Source of the DNA: Roseiarcus sp963781895
GTDB taxonomy: Bacteria; Pseudomonadota; Alphaproteobacteria; Rhizobiales; Beijerinckiaceae
Assembly: GCA_963781895.1 (NCBI GenBank)
Contig: CAWAIM010000053.1
Location: forward strand, 1-64,000
Length of the DNA stretch: 64,000 nt
Direction of reading: 5' to 3'
This document shows positions 28,609 to 39,133 of this stretch, one piece after another. Positions within the stretch are counted from its first letter, which is position 1, and each line of letters opens with the position of its first letter. The notes under the pieces were generated by a model. The model saw only the letters and a program-made list of their open reading frames with translations, had not been told where the DNA came from and did not search any database. The position numbers were made by a program, and so were the translations under genes.

Positions 28609-28792
28609 GCTGCGTTCTCCTGTTTGATGATCTTGACGATCGGGCGGCGCGCTTGCCCTCGCGCGAGAGGTTACGGACGACGGCGGCCTAAAAACAATCC
28701 GCGGACTGTACAGGGTCGCCCCCTTGAGGCACAACCCCTCGACCTCATGCCGCATTGGCTCGAACGGCCGGCCTCTTTCGGGGAAATTGTAA

Positions 28793-29857
28793 ATGGCGTC
28801 CGACAGGTCCCTGAAAATATCGGTCGGACTGATCGCAGCCGTGGTGGTTTCGGCGGCCGCATATCAAGCCAGTTCGGTCCTCGCCCCGCTCGCGCTCGCG
28901 CTGTTCATCATCGCGATCGTCTGGCCATTCCAACGCTGGATGCAGGCGCGAATCCCGGCGCTCTTGGCTCTTGCGATCACGATGATCGTCACGATCGCGA
29001 CCTGCCTCGTCTTTGCGTCGCTCGTCGCCTGGGGCTTTGGCCGGGTAGGACGATCCATGATCGCCGATTCCGGGCGCTACCAGCCGCTTTACGACAACTT
29101 GATCGCATGGCTCGAGGGCCACGGAATCTCGGTGGCCGGGTTGTGGGCCGAACACTTCAATGTCGCCTGGATTCTGCGCAGGGTGAGCCAGCTGACCGGC
29201 CGCGTCAACACCACGCTGAGCTTCTGGCTCATCGCCGTGGTGTACGTCATCTTGGGCTTGATGGAGATCGAGGACATGCGTCGAAAGGTGCAGAGCTCCG
29301 TCGCCCCGGACACTGCGCGGACCCTCATGGAGGCGACCGCGGCGACGGCCTACAAAATGCGCAAATACCTGCAGGTCAGGACACTGATGAGCCTGGCCAC
29401 GGGCGTTCTGGTGGGAGCGTTCGCCTGGGCCGCCGGGCTGCAATTCGCCATGGAATGGGGTGTGATCGCGTTTACGCTCAACTACGTTCCATTTATCGGC
29501 CCATTCATCGCCACGCTGTTTCCGACCCTGCTGGCGATGGCGCAATTCGCCACGTGGCAGGCGGTTCTCGGCGTTTTCGTCTGCCTGAACGTCATTCAAT
29601 TCGTGGTCGGCAGCTATATCGAGCCGCGCGTGTCCGGCGCCATGCTCGCCATATCGCCCTCGCTGGTGTTGTTTTCGGTGTTTTTCTGGACGTTCCTTTG
29701 GGGCCTGTTCGGCGCCTTCATCGGGGTTCCGATCGTGCTCGCGATCCTCACCTTCTGCAGCTATCATCCGTCGAGCCGCTGGATCGCCGAATTGCTGGGC
29801 GGCCCCGCGCGCCGCAAGCCGCTTGGCAGAGCGCCTAGGCGTGCGTCTCTGCTATAA
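28793..29857 (+). CDS. AI-2E family (PerM/YdiK) transporter
   Basis: The 354-residue integral membrane protein shows the family layout: an N-terminal helix group (SVLAPLALALFIIAIVWPFQ), a long amphipathic soluble segment, and C-terminal helices with YKMRKYLQVRTLMSLATGVL, NYVPFIGPFIATLFPTLLAM and GSYIEPRVSGAMLAISPSLV. Members have been linked to autoinducer-2 export, Na+/H+ exchange or indole export, so the cargo is uncertain. The stop lies ten bases before the GTG of the DUF1489 gene, which suggests co-transcription. Confidence 0.88.
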   Translation: MASDRSLKISVGLIAAVVVSAAAYQASSVLAPLALALFIIAIVWPFQRWMQARIPALLALAITMIVTIATCLVFASLVAWGFGRVGRSMIADSGRYQPLYDNLIAWLEGHGISVAGLWAEHFNVAWILRRVSQLTGRVNTTLSFWLIAVVYVILGLMEIEDMRRKVQSSVAPDTARTLMEATAATAYKMRKYLQVRTLMSLATGVLVGAFAWAAGLQFAMEWGVIAFTLNYVPFIGPFIATLFPTLLAMAQFATWQAVLGVFVCLNVIQFVVGSYIEPRVSGAMLAISPSLVLFSVFFWTFLWGLFGAFIGVPIVLAILTFCSYHPSSRWIAELLGGPARRKPLGRAPRRASLL

Positions 29858-29866
29858 TCTGCCATC

Positions 29867-30304
29867 GTGACCCTTCACCTGATCAAACTCTGCGTCGGCG
29901 CGGAATCGCTCGATGACCTGCGGCAATGGATGGCGGCGCGGATGGGCGAAGCGCGGGAGCGCGGCGCGCCCTCGCGCCACGCGCATGTGACCCGCATGAC
30001 GCCCAAGCGGGCCGAAGAGCTCCTCGACGGGGGATCGCTCTATTGGGTCATCAAGGGACACATCGCGGCGCGCCAGAAAATCGTCGGCGTCGAGCCGTTC
30101 CTGGATTCGGCCGGGATCGGACGGTGCAGGCTGTGGCTGGGCGAGGACGTGGTCGCGGTCGCGCCTCGGCCCATGCGCGCTTTCCAGGGCTGGCGCTACC
30201 TCGCGGCCAACTCGGCGCCGCCCGACATCGACCGCAGCCAAGCCGGCCTCGCCGATATGCCGGACGCGCTGCGGCGTGAACTGGCGGGGCTCGGGCTCAT
30301 CTAA
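29867..30304 (+). CDS. DUF1489 family protein
   Basis: A 145-residue cytosolic protein with GTG start. It matches DUF1489 in TLHLIKLCVGAESLDDLRQW, HVTRMTPKRAEELLDGGSLY and WVIKGHIAARQKIVGVEPF, and in the RCRLWLGEDVVAV segment. This family is nearly confined to Alphaproteobacteria and has no known activity; it has some resemblance in size and motif arrangement to RNA-modifying or lysozyme-like folds, which I cannot confirm. The neighbouring AI-2E, VWA and DnaJ genes are on the same strand. Confidence 0.85.
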   Translation: MTLHLIKLCVGAESLDDLRQWMAARMGEARERGAPSRHAHVTRMTPKRAEELLDGGSLYWVIKGHIAARQKIVGVEPFLDSAGIGRCRLWLGEDVVAVAPRPMRAFQGWRYLAANSAPPDIDRSQAGLADMPDALRRELAGLGLI

Positions 30305-30402
30305 AATTCGTCCCGTCCGGCTTGTCGCCCCGGTTCCGACGCCCAATCTAACAGGGCGCGTACGAACGGTCCGGAACACAAAGCGAACAGTCGGAAACGG
30401 GA

Positions 30403-31116
30403 ATGGGCAAGGACAGGGACGCGCCTGTTGCGCGGCAGAGTGGAAGCGCGGAGGTCGCCGCGTTCGTGGAGTCGGCGCGACGCGTCCCGGCGCCATCGAC
30501 GCAATCCGCCCGCGGGCGACTGATTTTCGCGCTCGACGCGACGATGAGCCGGCAGCCGACCTGGGATCTCGCCCAGAGGCTGCAAGCGAAAATGTTCGAA
30601 GTCGCGGCGGGTCTTGGCGGGCTCGATGTCCAGCTTGTCTATTTCCGCGGCTTCAACGAATGCCGGGCGTCGAATTTCGTCTCTGGCGGGAAGGGGCTCG
30701 CCGAACTGATGAGCCGGATCGGCGTGCGCGGCGGAACGACGCAAATCCGAAAGGTTCTCGCCCATGCCCGCGACGAGGACAAGCGGGGCAAGGTCGGCGC
30801 GCTGGTCTATGTCGGCGACGCGATGGAGGAGAACCCGGACGCGCTTGCCTCGCTGGCTGGCGAACTCGCGCTGCAGGGGGTGAAGTCGTTCATGTTTCAG
30901 GAGGGACAGGACCCGGCGGCCAGACGCGTGTTCAGCGAGATCGCCCGCTTGACCGGCGGGGCCTACAGCGCCTTCGACGCAGGCGCCGCCGCCCGGTTGG
31001 AATCGCTGCTGCGCGCCGCGGCGGCCTATGCCGCGGGCGGTCACGCAGCGCTGATGCGGGAAGCCGCCGCTGATCCGGCGGCGCGTTTGCTGTTGACGCA
31101 GATGCAAGGATCGTAA
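30403..31116 (+). CDS. VWA-domain protein
   Basis: The 237-residue protein carries a von Willebrand factor A domain: LIFALDATMSRQPTWDLAQR has the D-x-T-x-S MIDAS motif in the form D-A-T-M-S, and GALVYVGDAMEENPDALASL contains the acidic end of the domain. No signal peptide is present, so it is probably cytosolic or partner-bound. The C-terminal 40 residues are Ala-rich helices. It is followed by a DnaJ-domain membrane protein 80 bases away. Members of this group occur with DUF1489 and DnaJ genes in rhizobia, which suggests a shared role, not known. Confidence 0.8.
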   Translation: MGKDRDAPVARQSGSAEVAAFVESARRVPAPSTQSARGRLIFALDATMSRQPTWDLAQRLQAKMFEVAAGLGGLDVQLVYFRGFNECRASNFVSGGKGLAELMSRIGVRGGTTQIRKVLAHARDEDKRGKVGALVYVGDAMEENPDALASLAGELALQGVKSFMFQEGQDPAARRVFSEIARLTGGAYSAFDAGAAARLESLLRAAAAYAAGGHAALMREAAADPAARLLLTQMQGS

Positions 31117-31195
31117 AGTTGGCGTAGTCTTGCTGTCCGGGCGTTGAGTCCACGAATCCCGGCGCTGCCGACCGTTCTGTGAAAGTTTCCCGGCG

Positions 31196-31912
31196 ATGAA
31201 CTTCGTCATCGGTTTGATTCTTCTTTTTTTCCTTTTGACGGCGATCAAGCAGTTCGCGCGCATGGACGCCGCCGCCGCCGCGCGGATTGTGCGTCACGGC
31301 GGCGGGGTCCTTGGCCTCATCGGCGCCGGTCTCCTGTTGTTGCGCGGACGAATCAGCATCGCGGCGGCGCTGGCGGGAATGGCGGCGACCTTCGCAGGCT
31401 GGCGTCCAACGCCCGCGGGTTGGACCTCGACTCGCGGCCCGGGCGCGGGCGGGCGCGCCGGACAGGCGTCAACCGCCCGCTCGGCGATGATTGAAATGCG
31501 GCTCGACCATCGCAGCGGCGTCATGACCGGCTCGGTTCTGGCGGGCGCCTACTCGGGCAGGACGATCGAGTCTCTCACCCGGCCGGAGCTCCTCCTCCTG
31601 CGGGAGGAATTGGGGCGCGACGATCCTGATGGCGTCAAGCTGTTAGAGACGTATCTCGACCGCAGGTTTGCCGGCTGGCGTGACGCAGACCAGGGTCAGC
31701 GCGAGCGGCGGAGAAGCGGCGGCGCCAATGGCGTCATGACGCGCGGAGAGGCGTACGAAATTCTGGGTCTGCCAGAAGGGGCGGGCGCGACCGAAATCAT
31801 TCGCGCGCACCGAGCGCTGATGAAGAAGTTTCATCCAGATCATGGCGGTTCGACCGCTCTTGCCGCGAGGGTCAATCAGGCCAAGGATGTCTTGATGCAA
31901 CGACAAGGCTGA
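31196..31912 (+). CDS. Membrane-anchored DnaJ (J-domain) protein, Tim14/DjlA-like
   Basis: The 238-residue protein has two N-terminal membrane segments (MNFVIGLILLFFLLTAIKQF and GGVLGLIGAGLLLL), a linker rich in Gly, Ala and Arg, and a C-terminal J domain with GEAYEILGLPEGAGATEIIR and the HPD motif in MKKFHPDHGGS. Putting the J domain at the very C-terminus behind an N-terminal anchor is the arrangement of Tim14/Pam18 proteins, of which alphaproteobacterial homologues are the nearest bacterial relatives. It would recruit DnaK to the inner membrane. The upstream VWA gene is on the same strand. Confidence 0.85.
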   Translation: MNFVIGLILLFFLLTAIKQFARMDAAAAARIVRHGGGVLGLIGAGLLLLRGRISIAAALAGMAATFAGWRPTPAGWTSTRGPGAGGRAGQASTARSAMIEMRLDHRSGVMTGSVLAGAYSGRTIESLTRPELLLLREELGRDDPDGVKLLETYLDRRFAGWRDADQGQRERRRSGGANGVMTRGEAYEILGLPEGAGATEIIRAHRALMKKFHPDHGGSTALAARVNQAKDVLMQRQG

Positions 31913-31948
31913 GGCGCTCCGCGAAGAGAAGGGGCCGGGCTTTAAGCG

Positions 31949-33671
31949 TCAGTCGTGGGCGGCGAAGCAGGAAAACCCGCTGCGCTTCAGGGACCGGCAG
32001 GCCGACTCGGCGGAAGTCGAATCGAGACCGGCGAAGCGCGCGCGGTAGAAGGTGTCCTCGCCTTTGCGGATCTTCTCGGTGAACGGCTTGGCTGAGCCGA
32101 GCATGGCGGGGTTGCGCTCGCGGGCCCGGCTCAAAAGGGCGTTGGCCTTGGCGGGGTCGTCGGTGGCCCCAATCTGGATCATCCAGCCTCTGTGAACCGT
32201 GCTGGCTTCCTGGTCGTCCGCCTTTGACGGGGAGCGCGCCGCGACAGTGGTCTCGGGCGCCTTGGCGGACGCGCCGCGCGGCGATTTGCCGGCCGATTTC
32301 GCGCTGGCCTCCACGGCCGCCGGCTTTGCCGGCGGCGTCGGCGGCGTCGCGGCGTCTTCACTGGGTTCGACGGCCTGGCGGCCCGTCGCGGCGTCTGGAC
32401 CCTTCACCCACCCGAGGTCGGCCGGCGTTCGCCGGTCTTGCGGCGACGGCGCCGCGAGGGCGACTTGCTTGGCCGCTCGGCGCGGCTCGACGGGACGCTG
32501 CCGGGCGACCGGCGCGACGGCGGCGACGTTGAGCGCCGGGACGTCGTCGTTGATCGCGTCGTCGCCTTCGCCGATTTGCGGCGGCGCGCTGCGTGCGGTC
32601 GGCGCATGCGCGGGAACATTGGCCGCGACCAGGATCGGACGCGGACGGACAGCCGGCTGTTCGCGAGGCGCGGCGCGCTCGTCGTCCTCGGCCCCCGAGG
32701 CGTCGGCGACCATCGTCGCCGTGCGGACGGTCGAGGCCTCGGCGACATGGTCGGCGATGAGGTTCTGCATGATCCGATCGCGCGCGCCCGAAGTGCGGCC
32801 GCCCATCACGACCGCGATCAGAGAGCGACCGCCGCGGTGAACCGAGGTCAGGAGGTTGAAGCCCGAAGCGCGCGTGTAGCCGGTCTTGATGCCGTCGACT
32901 CCGTCGACCCGGCCAAGCAAGTGATTATGATTGCCGATGACTTCGCCCGCGTAGGTCGAATTCATGCGTCGAGAAATAGTGGAAGTAGCGGGGAAACCGA
33001 TCCTCGACCGATCGCGCGAGAATGGTGAGGTCGCGGGCGGTCGTCACCTGTTCGTCATTGGGAAGTCCCGATGCGTTGCGGTAGACCGTGCTCGACATGC
33101 CGAGCGCTCGCGCCTTGCGAGTCATCATTTGGGCGAAACTGCTCTCGTCGTGGCCAATCGCTTCGGCGATCGCAACCGCGACGTCGTTGGCCGAGCGGGT
33201 GACGATCGCCTTGATCGCGTCCTCGACGCTGATCGTGTCGCCCGGCTCGACGCCGAGCTTCGACGGCTCCTGCGCGGCGGCATGCTCGGAGATCGGAATT
33301 CGCGTCTGGAGCGTCATCGCGCCCTTGTCGAGCTGCTCGAACAGGAGATAGAGCGTCATCACCTTGGTGAGCGAGGCCGGATGGCGCAGGCCGTCCTCGC
33401 TGGCCGCATAGAGGGTGCGGCCGCTGTTGGCGTCGACGACGATCGCCGAAAACGCCGGGGAAGAGGGGATCGCCGCGACGGAGCGACGCGCGTAGCGCGC
33501 GTAGTGCATGTGGTGCGCATGGTGCGCGTAATGATGGTAATGATGAATGTGCCGATAGCGGTGCGCTTGGGCTGGCGCGCAGGCAAAAGCGAGCGCCGAA
33601 ACCGAAATCAAAGCTCCGGCCGCCAGGCGAACAACGCGACCGATCGGCAAATCACTCTTACGCCACGCCAT
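31949..33671 (-). CDS. D-alanyl-D-alanine carboxypeptidase (S11) with His-rich leader region and SPOR domain, one frame break
   Basis: The frame from ATG 33671 has a signal peptide ending AFACAPAQA and then a His-rich stretch (11 His in 20 residues, about residues 37-56). The penicillin-binding domain follows with Ser100 in PASLTKVMTLYLL, the SxN motif in RSANDVAVAIAE and, after a frame change near 32955, the KTG motif in GIKTGYTRASGFNLL. A long Pro/Ala-rich linker leads to a C-terminal SPOR domain (WMIQIGATDDPAKANALLSR to SLKRSGFSCFAAHD), which binds denuded septal glycan. It would trim pentapeptide stems in the periplasm. TTG 33686 is an alternative start. Confidence 0.84.
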
Positions 33672-33967
33672 GAACGCGCCCCGCAATCACGCACGCAATC
33701 AAAGCGGCGAAGCCGCCAAGAGTTGCACAACAAGCACACGCATGAAGGGTATGGCGACGCGGTTACGTTCGGGTTAACGAAAAGCGGCCGCGTCGACGGT
33801 AATTTTATGCAAAGTCGCTCGACACTTGCGATCTTGGCCGTCTATTGCACGGCCTGCGGATTCAACCATTGAATTAGAAAATGTCGTCAAATATTTGATA
33901 ATAAATGATGTTATGTCTATCAAGGCGAACGTGGCGGCTTGGCTCCCGCCCGCCCGGACCAGAAATG

Positions 33968-33978
33968 TTGCAGTGCAA
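33968..33978. promoter_or_regulatory. Palindrome TTGCA-G-TGCAA, putative PhaR operator 1
   Basis: TTGCAGTGCAA is a perfect inverted repeat around a single G, ten bases upstream of the -35 hexamer of the phasin promoter. Its core TGCAGTGCA is identical to that of the second site, and centres are 32 bases apart, about three helical turns. PhaR regulators of PHA genes in Alphaproteobacteria bind TGC...GCA inverted repeats, and phasin is their usual target; binding here is inferred. Confidence 0.6.
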
Positions 33979-33998
33979 AAAATCCTCTTGACTTTTAT

Positions 33999-34011
33999 TG
34001 TGCAGTGCACA
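33999..34011. promoter_or_regulatory. Palindrome TGTGCA-G-TGCACA, putative PhaR operator 2
   Basis: A perfect 13-base inverted repeat with six-base arms. It overlaps the promoter spacer and touches the -10, a position where a bound repressor would block RNA polymerase. It shares the core TGCAGTGCA with operator 1. Confidence 0.6.
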
Positions 34012-34086
34012 TATGAGTACCGCAGACAGAGAGCCCCCTGTCGCGCGATGCCCGCGCAAAGCGGGGTCAACATAGGAGTTTAAAAA

Positions 34087-34428
34087 ATGAGCGCCACCCC
34101 GAATTTCGAAGACTTCCAGTCCCTGACCAAGCAGCAGCTCGAAGCGTTTACCGCGGCTTCGTCGACCTGGTCGAAAGGCCTGCAGGAAATCGCCGCCGAA
34201 TCGACCGACTATTCCAAGAAGGCGTTCGCCTCCGGCTCGGCTGTGCTCGAGAAGCTTCTCGGCGCCCGCAGCGTCGAGACTGCGATCCAGATTCAGAGCG
34301 AGTACGCCAAGCAGGTCTACGAAGGCTTTGTCGCCCAGGCGACCAAATTCTCCGAGCTCTACGCCAAGGTCGCTTCCGACGCCATGAAGCCGGTGACTTC
34401 GGCCTACGCCAACCTTCAGGCGAAGTAA
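34087..34428 (+). CDS. Phasin (PHA granule-associated protein)
   Basis: The 113-residue protein is a typical alphaproteobacterial phasin of the Phasin_2 type: helical throughout, no signal, no Cys, with NFEDFQSLTKQQLEAFTAAS, STDYSKKAFASGSAVLEKLL, ARSVETAIQIQSEYAKQVYE and the ending KPVTSAYANLQAK. Phasins coat polyhydroxyalkanoate granules and control their number and size. GGAG precedes the ATG by eight bases. The paired palindromes upstream and the strong terminator downstream show a short, highly expressed single-gene transcript. Confidence 0.92.
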   Translation: MSATPNFEDFQSLTKQQLEAFTAASSTWSKGLQEIAAESTDYSKKAFASGSAVLEKLLGARSVETAIQIQSEYAKQVYEGFVAQATKFSELYAKVASDAMKPVTSAYANLQAK

Positions 34429-34490
34429 TTTCACCAGCGCGACCGATTCGCAGCCGCATCCGCGGCGCGAACCGCGCCGAACGACCGAGC

Positions 34491-34519
34491 CGGCGCCCTG
34501 TGGGGCGCCGTTTCTTTTT
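34491..34519 (+). terminator. Rho-independent terminator of the phasin gene
   Basis: A perfect eight-base-pair stem (CGGCGCCC / GGGGCGCCG, with loop TGTG) is followed by TTTCTTTTT. It lies 63 bases after the phasin stop and is the clearest intrinsic terminator in the window on the plus strand. Confidence 0.85.
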
Positions 34520-34817
34520 GCAGGTCGCTCGAAAACGCCGGCGAGCCCGGCGTTTGAAACCCGCTGGCGATTCTTGTTCCCTCATTCCCGAGGCGATGCG
34601 CGGGCCCGCCGATGTTCGGAAACTTCGGCTCGGCTGTTCCCTCGTCTGCTTTTCGAGCCTCAGCCGCTCGAGCCTCTTGCGTGCGACCGGCAAATTGGCA
34701 ATGCTGGCGCGCCGGCGCGGACTCTAGCGCGAGCGGCGCTCGCCGCTTAAATAGAGTCATCGTCGCGCGCTTGGTTTTTTGACGCAGCGTCCAACCCGCA
34801 AGGAACGGGGTTCTTTC

Positions 34818-35264
34818 GTGCCTACCGCCTCAAATCCGTTGGTCGTCCGCCTGCGCGCCGGGATGGCGCGTCTGGCGCGTTGGCTGCATCCCGGCTTCGG
34901 CGTGACGGCGGCGCGGCCGATTCATCCCTCGGCCGCGCGGGAGCCCAAGCGAGAGGGCGAGACGCCGGGCAACGGCGCAGCGGTTATCACCCGCACTCGC
35001 ACGCACACGAAGCGTCCCCATATGTATCGCGTGCTGCTGCTCAACGATGATTACACGCCGATGGAATTCGTGATCTCGATCCTGCAGGCGTTTTTCAACA
35101 AGGATCCGCAGGAAGCGACTCAAATCATGCTGCAGGTGCATCATAATGGCGTTGGCGAATGCGGCGTTTACACCTATGAAATCGCCGAGACCAAGGTGTC
35201 GCAGGTGATGGACCACGCGCGGAAGAATCAACATCCTCTTCAGTGCATCATGGAAAAGAAGTGA
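34818..35264 (+). CDS. clpS: ClpS adaptor (ClpA-linked copy)
   Basis: The C-terminal 100 residues are a complete ClpS: HMYRVLLLNDDYTPMEFVIS, the substrate-pocket helix and QEATQIMLQVHHNGVGECGV, and ending YTYEIAETKVSQVMDHARKN. It delivers N-degron proteins to ClpA. The N-terminal 45-50 residues (basic, with RMARLARWLHPGFGV-like helix and an RTRTHTKRP stretch) extend beyond the usual family length; the true start could be TTG 34779, GTG 34818 or ATG 34863. GTG 34818 is chosen because AAGGAACGGGG precedes it, though at long spacing. The stop is ten bases before the clpA start, so they form an operon. Confidence 0.88.
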   Translation: MPTASNPLVVRLRAGMARLARWLHPGFGVTAARPIHPSAAREPKREGETPGNGAAVITRTRTHTKRPHMYRVLLLNDDYTPMEFVISILQAFFNKDPQEATQIMLQVHHNGVGECGVYTYEIAETKVSQVMDHARKNQHPLQCIMEKK

Positions 35265-35274
35265 GAGGCGCCCG

Positions 35275-37689
<2,415 letters not shown>

Positions 37690-38028
37690 GGACTCGTAAC
37701 GGCGACGCGCGCAAAAAATCTGACTCGCGAGAGTCGAAGCCGGTCGGAGAGCCGGGGCCGCCGCCGGGGATCTCGTCCTTCGGGACGCCGTGCTTCGCGC
37801 GCCTGTCACGAACAGCGCGCGAACGTTCGGCCGAGCGCGCAGGCGCCTGGAAGTCGCCCAAAAATAACTATGCTCTAAAAGCTCGCCGCGCCGTCGCCCG
37901 GGCTACGCCGAAGGCGCGGCGCAAGCGCAGTCGAGCGGCCTTGCCATTTGAGGCCGCCGCGGTGGATTTCACGCCTCGACGTCAGGCCCTCGATCCGCTC
38001 GACAGGCGGGCGGCGACTCTCGCGCAAC
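37690..38028. other. Intergenic region after clpA
   Basis: About 340 bases between the clpA stop and the terminator of the minus-strand outer-membrane gene. Frames are open but without recognisable motifs, and their composition does not look like translated sequence. No promoter or RNA gene was identified. Confidence 0.3.
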
Positions 38029-38065
38029 AAAAAACCGGAGGGAAGGCGCTTTGCCTTCCCTCCGG
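38029..38065 (-). terminator. Rho-independent terminator of the Omp31-like gene
   Basis: A perfect 13-base-pair stem (CCGGAGGGAAGGC / GCCTTCCCTCCGG, 38035-38065, five-base loop) is followed, on the minus strand, by six T residues (AAAAAA at 38029-38034 on the plus strand). It begins 32 bases after the minus-strand stop at 38098. Very strong. Confidence 0.92.
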
Positions 38066-38097
38066 CTCTGTTCGTTTCAAGCCAGAACGTGGAGCGC

Positions 38098-38916
38098 TCA
38101 GAACTTGTAGTTCGCGCCGACGCGGAAGATCGAACCGTTGTAGTTGACTTTCCCCGTCGCGTAGACGCCCGGGAAGGCGGCCAAGGAGGCGGCGTTCGCG
38201 ACCGTCACCTCGTTGCTGTTGCCGAGGTCGTAGTACAGATATTCGCCCTTCAGCGTGATGTTGTTGGTGATCGCATATTCGACGCCGGCGCCGAGGGTCC
38301 AGCCGGTCCGCGTATCGCTCTTCGAGCCGAACCAACCAAACCCGGAGGTGTTGTCGAAAACGCTCAAATGCGAGTTCCCGCCGCCGTAGGCGAAGCCGCC
38401 CGTTCCGTAGAACATCAGGCGGTTGTCGGGGGTGGCGACGAAACCAGCCCGCAGGCGGGTGGTGCCGATCCAGTTCAACCGCGCCGAGCCGTTCACCGTC
38501 AAGAAGTCATTGAAGCCGTTGGCGTCGACGAACGTCGGCCCGACAAAATCCCTCGACCTGCTCATGCTGGTCCAGTCGAGATCGGTTTCGGCGCCGAGCA
38601 CGAACATGCCCGTCTGCCAGTTGTAGCCGGCCTGGCCGCCGCCGAGCCAACCGCTGCCGCCGGTTCCAAGCGAACCTGGAAATTGGCTCTGGAGGAACGG
38701 GAAGCCCAATGCATAAGTTGTGATCGTGGTGTCGCTCGTGCCCCAGATGCCGCCGACGTTGGCGCCGACGTAGAAGCCGGTCCAGGTGAAAGGCGGCGGA
38801 ACGAACACGGGGGCCGGCGCTTCCTTTCGGGTCGGAAGGTCGGCGGCCTGGGCGGCGAAGGCGCCCGCTGCGGTCAGCGCCGCGGCGGCGATGCCGGTTA
38901 ACAAGCGATTGGTCAT
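38098..38916 (-). CDS. Outer-membrane beta-barrel protein, Omp31/Omp25 (OmpA-fold) type
   Basis: This 272-residue protein has a Sec signal ending AGAFAAQAADLP, then a short Pro linker and the typical opening FTWTGFYVGANVGGIWG. Repeated amphipathic strands lead to WTLGAGVEYAITNNITLKGE and the C-terminal SIFRVGANYKF with a final Phe, the outer-membrane assembly signal. This is the abundant eight-stranded surface protein class of rhizobia and Brucella. It has its own promoter region and a strong terminator, which suggests high expression. No frame break. Confidence 0.88.
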   Translation of the reverse strand: MTNRLLTGIAAAALTAAGAFAAQAADLPTRKEAPAPVFVPPPFTWTGFYVGANVGGIWGTSDTTITTYALGFPFLQSQFPGSLGTGGSGWLGGGQAGYNWQTGMFVLGAETDLDWTSMSRSRDFVGPTFVDANGFNDFLTVNGSARLNWIGTTRLRAGFVATPDNRLMFYGTGGFAYGGGNSHLSVFDNTSGFGWFGSKSDTRTGWTLGAGVEYAITNNITLKGEYLYYDLGNSNEVTVANAASLAAFPGVYATGKVNYNGSIFRVGANYKF

Positions 38917-39133
38917 GGTTTTCTCCGTTATGATCGGCGCCGCATCGCGTGAAGGAAGGTCCTACGCCGCACCCCAAATGAGCAAGCGGACTATAGGATT
39001 CGTTGCGGCGCGAGTCCACCGCTTCGTTGGCAATTAGTCGATTTGTCGAGCGGTTGTGGCAAAATTGACACAAAAATTCGGCGCAACGGCTCCGAAATCG
39101 CGGTTGGCCGCGATTCTCGATCCGGCATGGTTA

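Larger units (their letters stand above)
33672..34086 (+). promoter_or_regulatory. Phasin promoter region between the carboxypeptidase and phasin genes
   Basis: The stretch becomes AT-rich from about 33880. A TTGACT hexamer at 33988-33993 and an ATATGA hexamer at 34011-34016, 17 bases apart, are the best -35/-10 pair. GGAG at 34075-34078 is the phasin ribosome-binding site. Two palindromic operators (listed separately) lie just upstream of the -35 and across the spacer and start of the -10. Confidence 0.55.
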
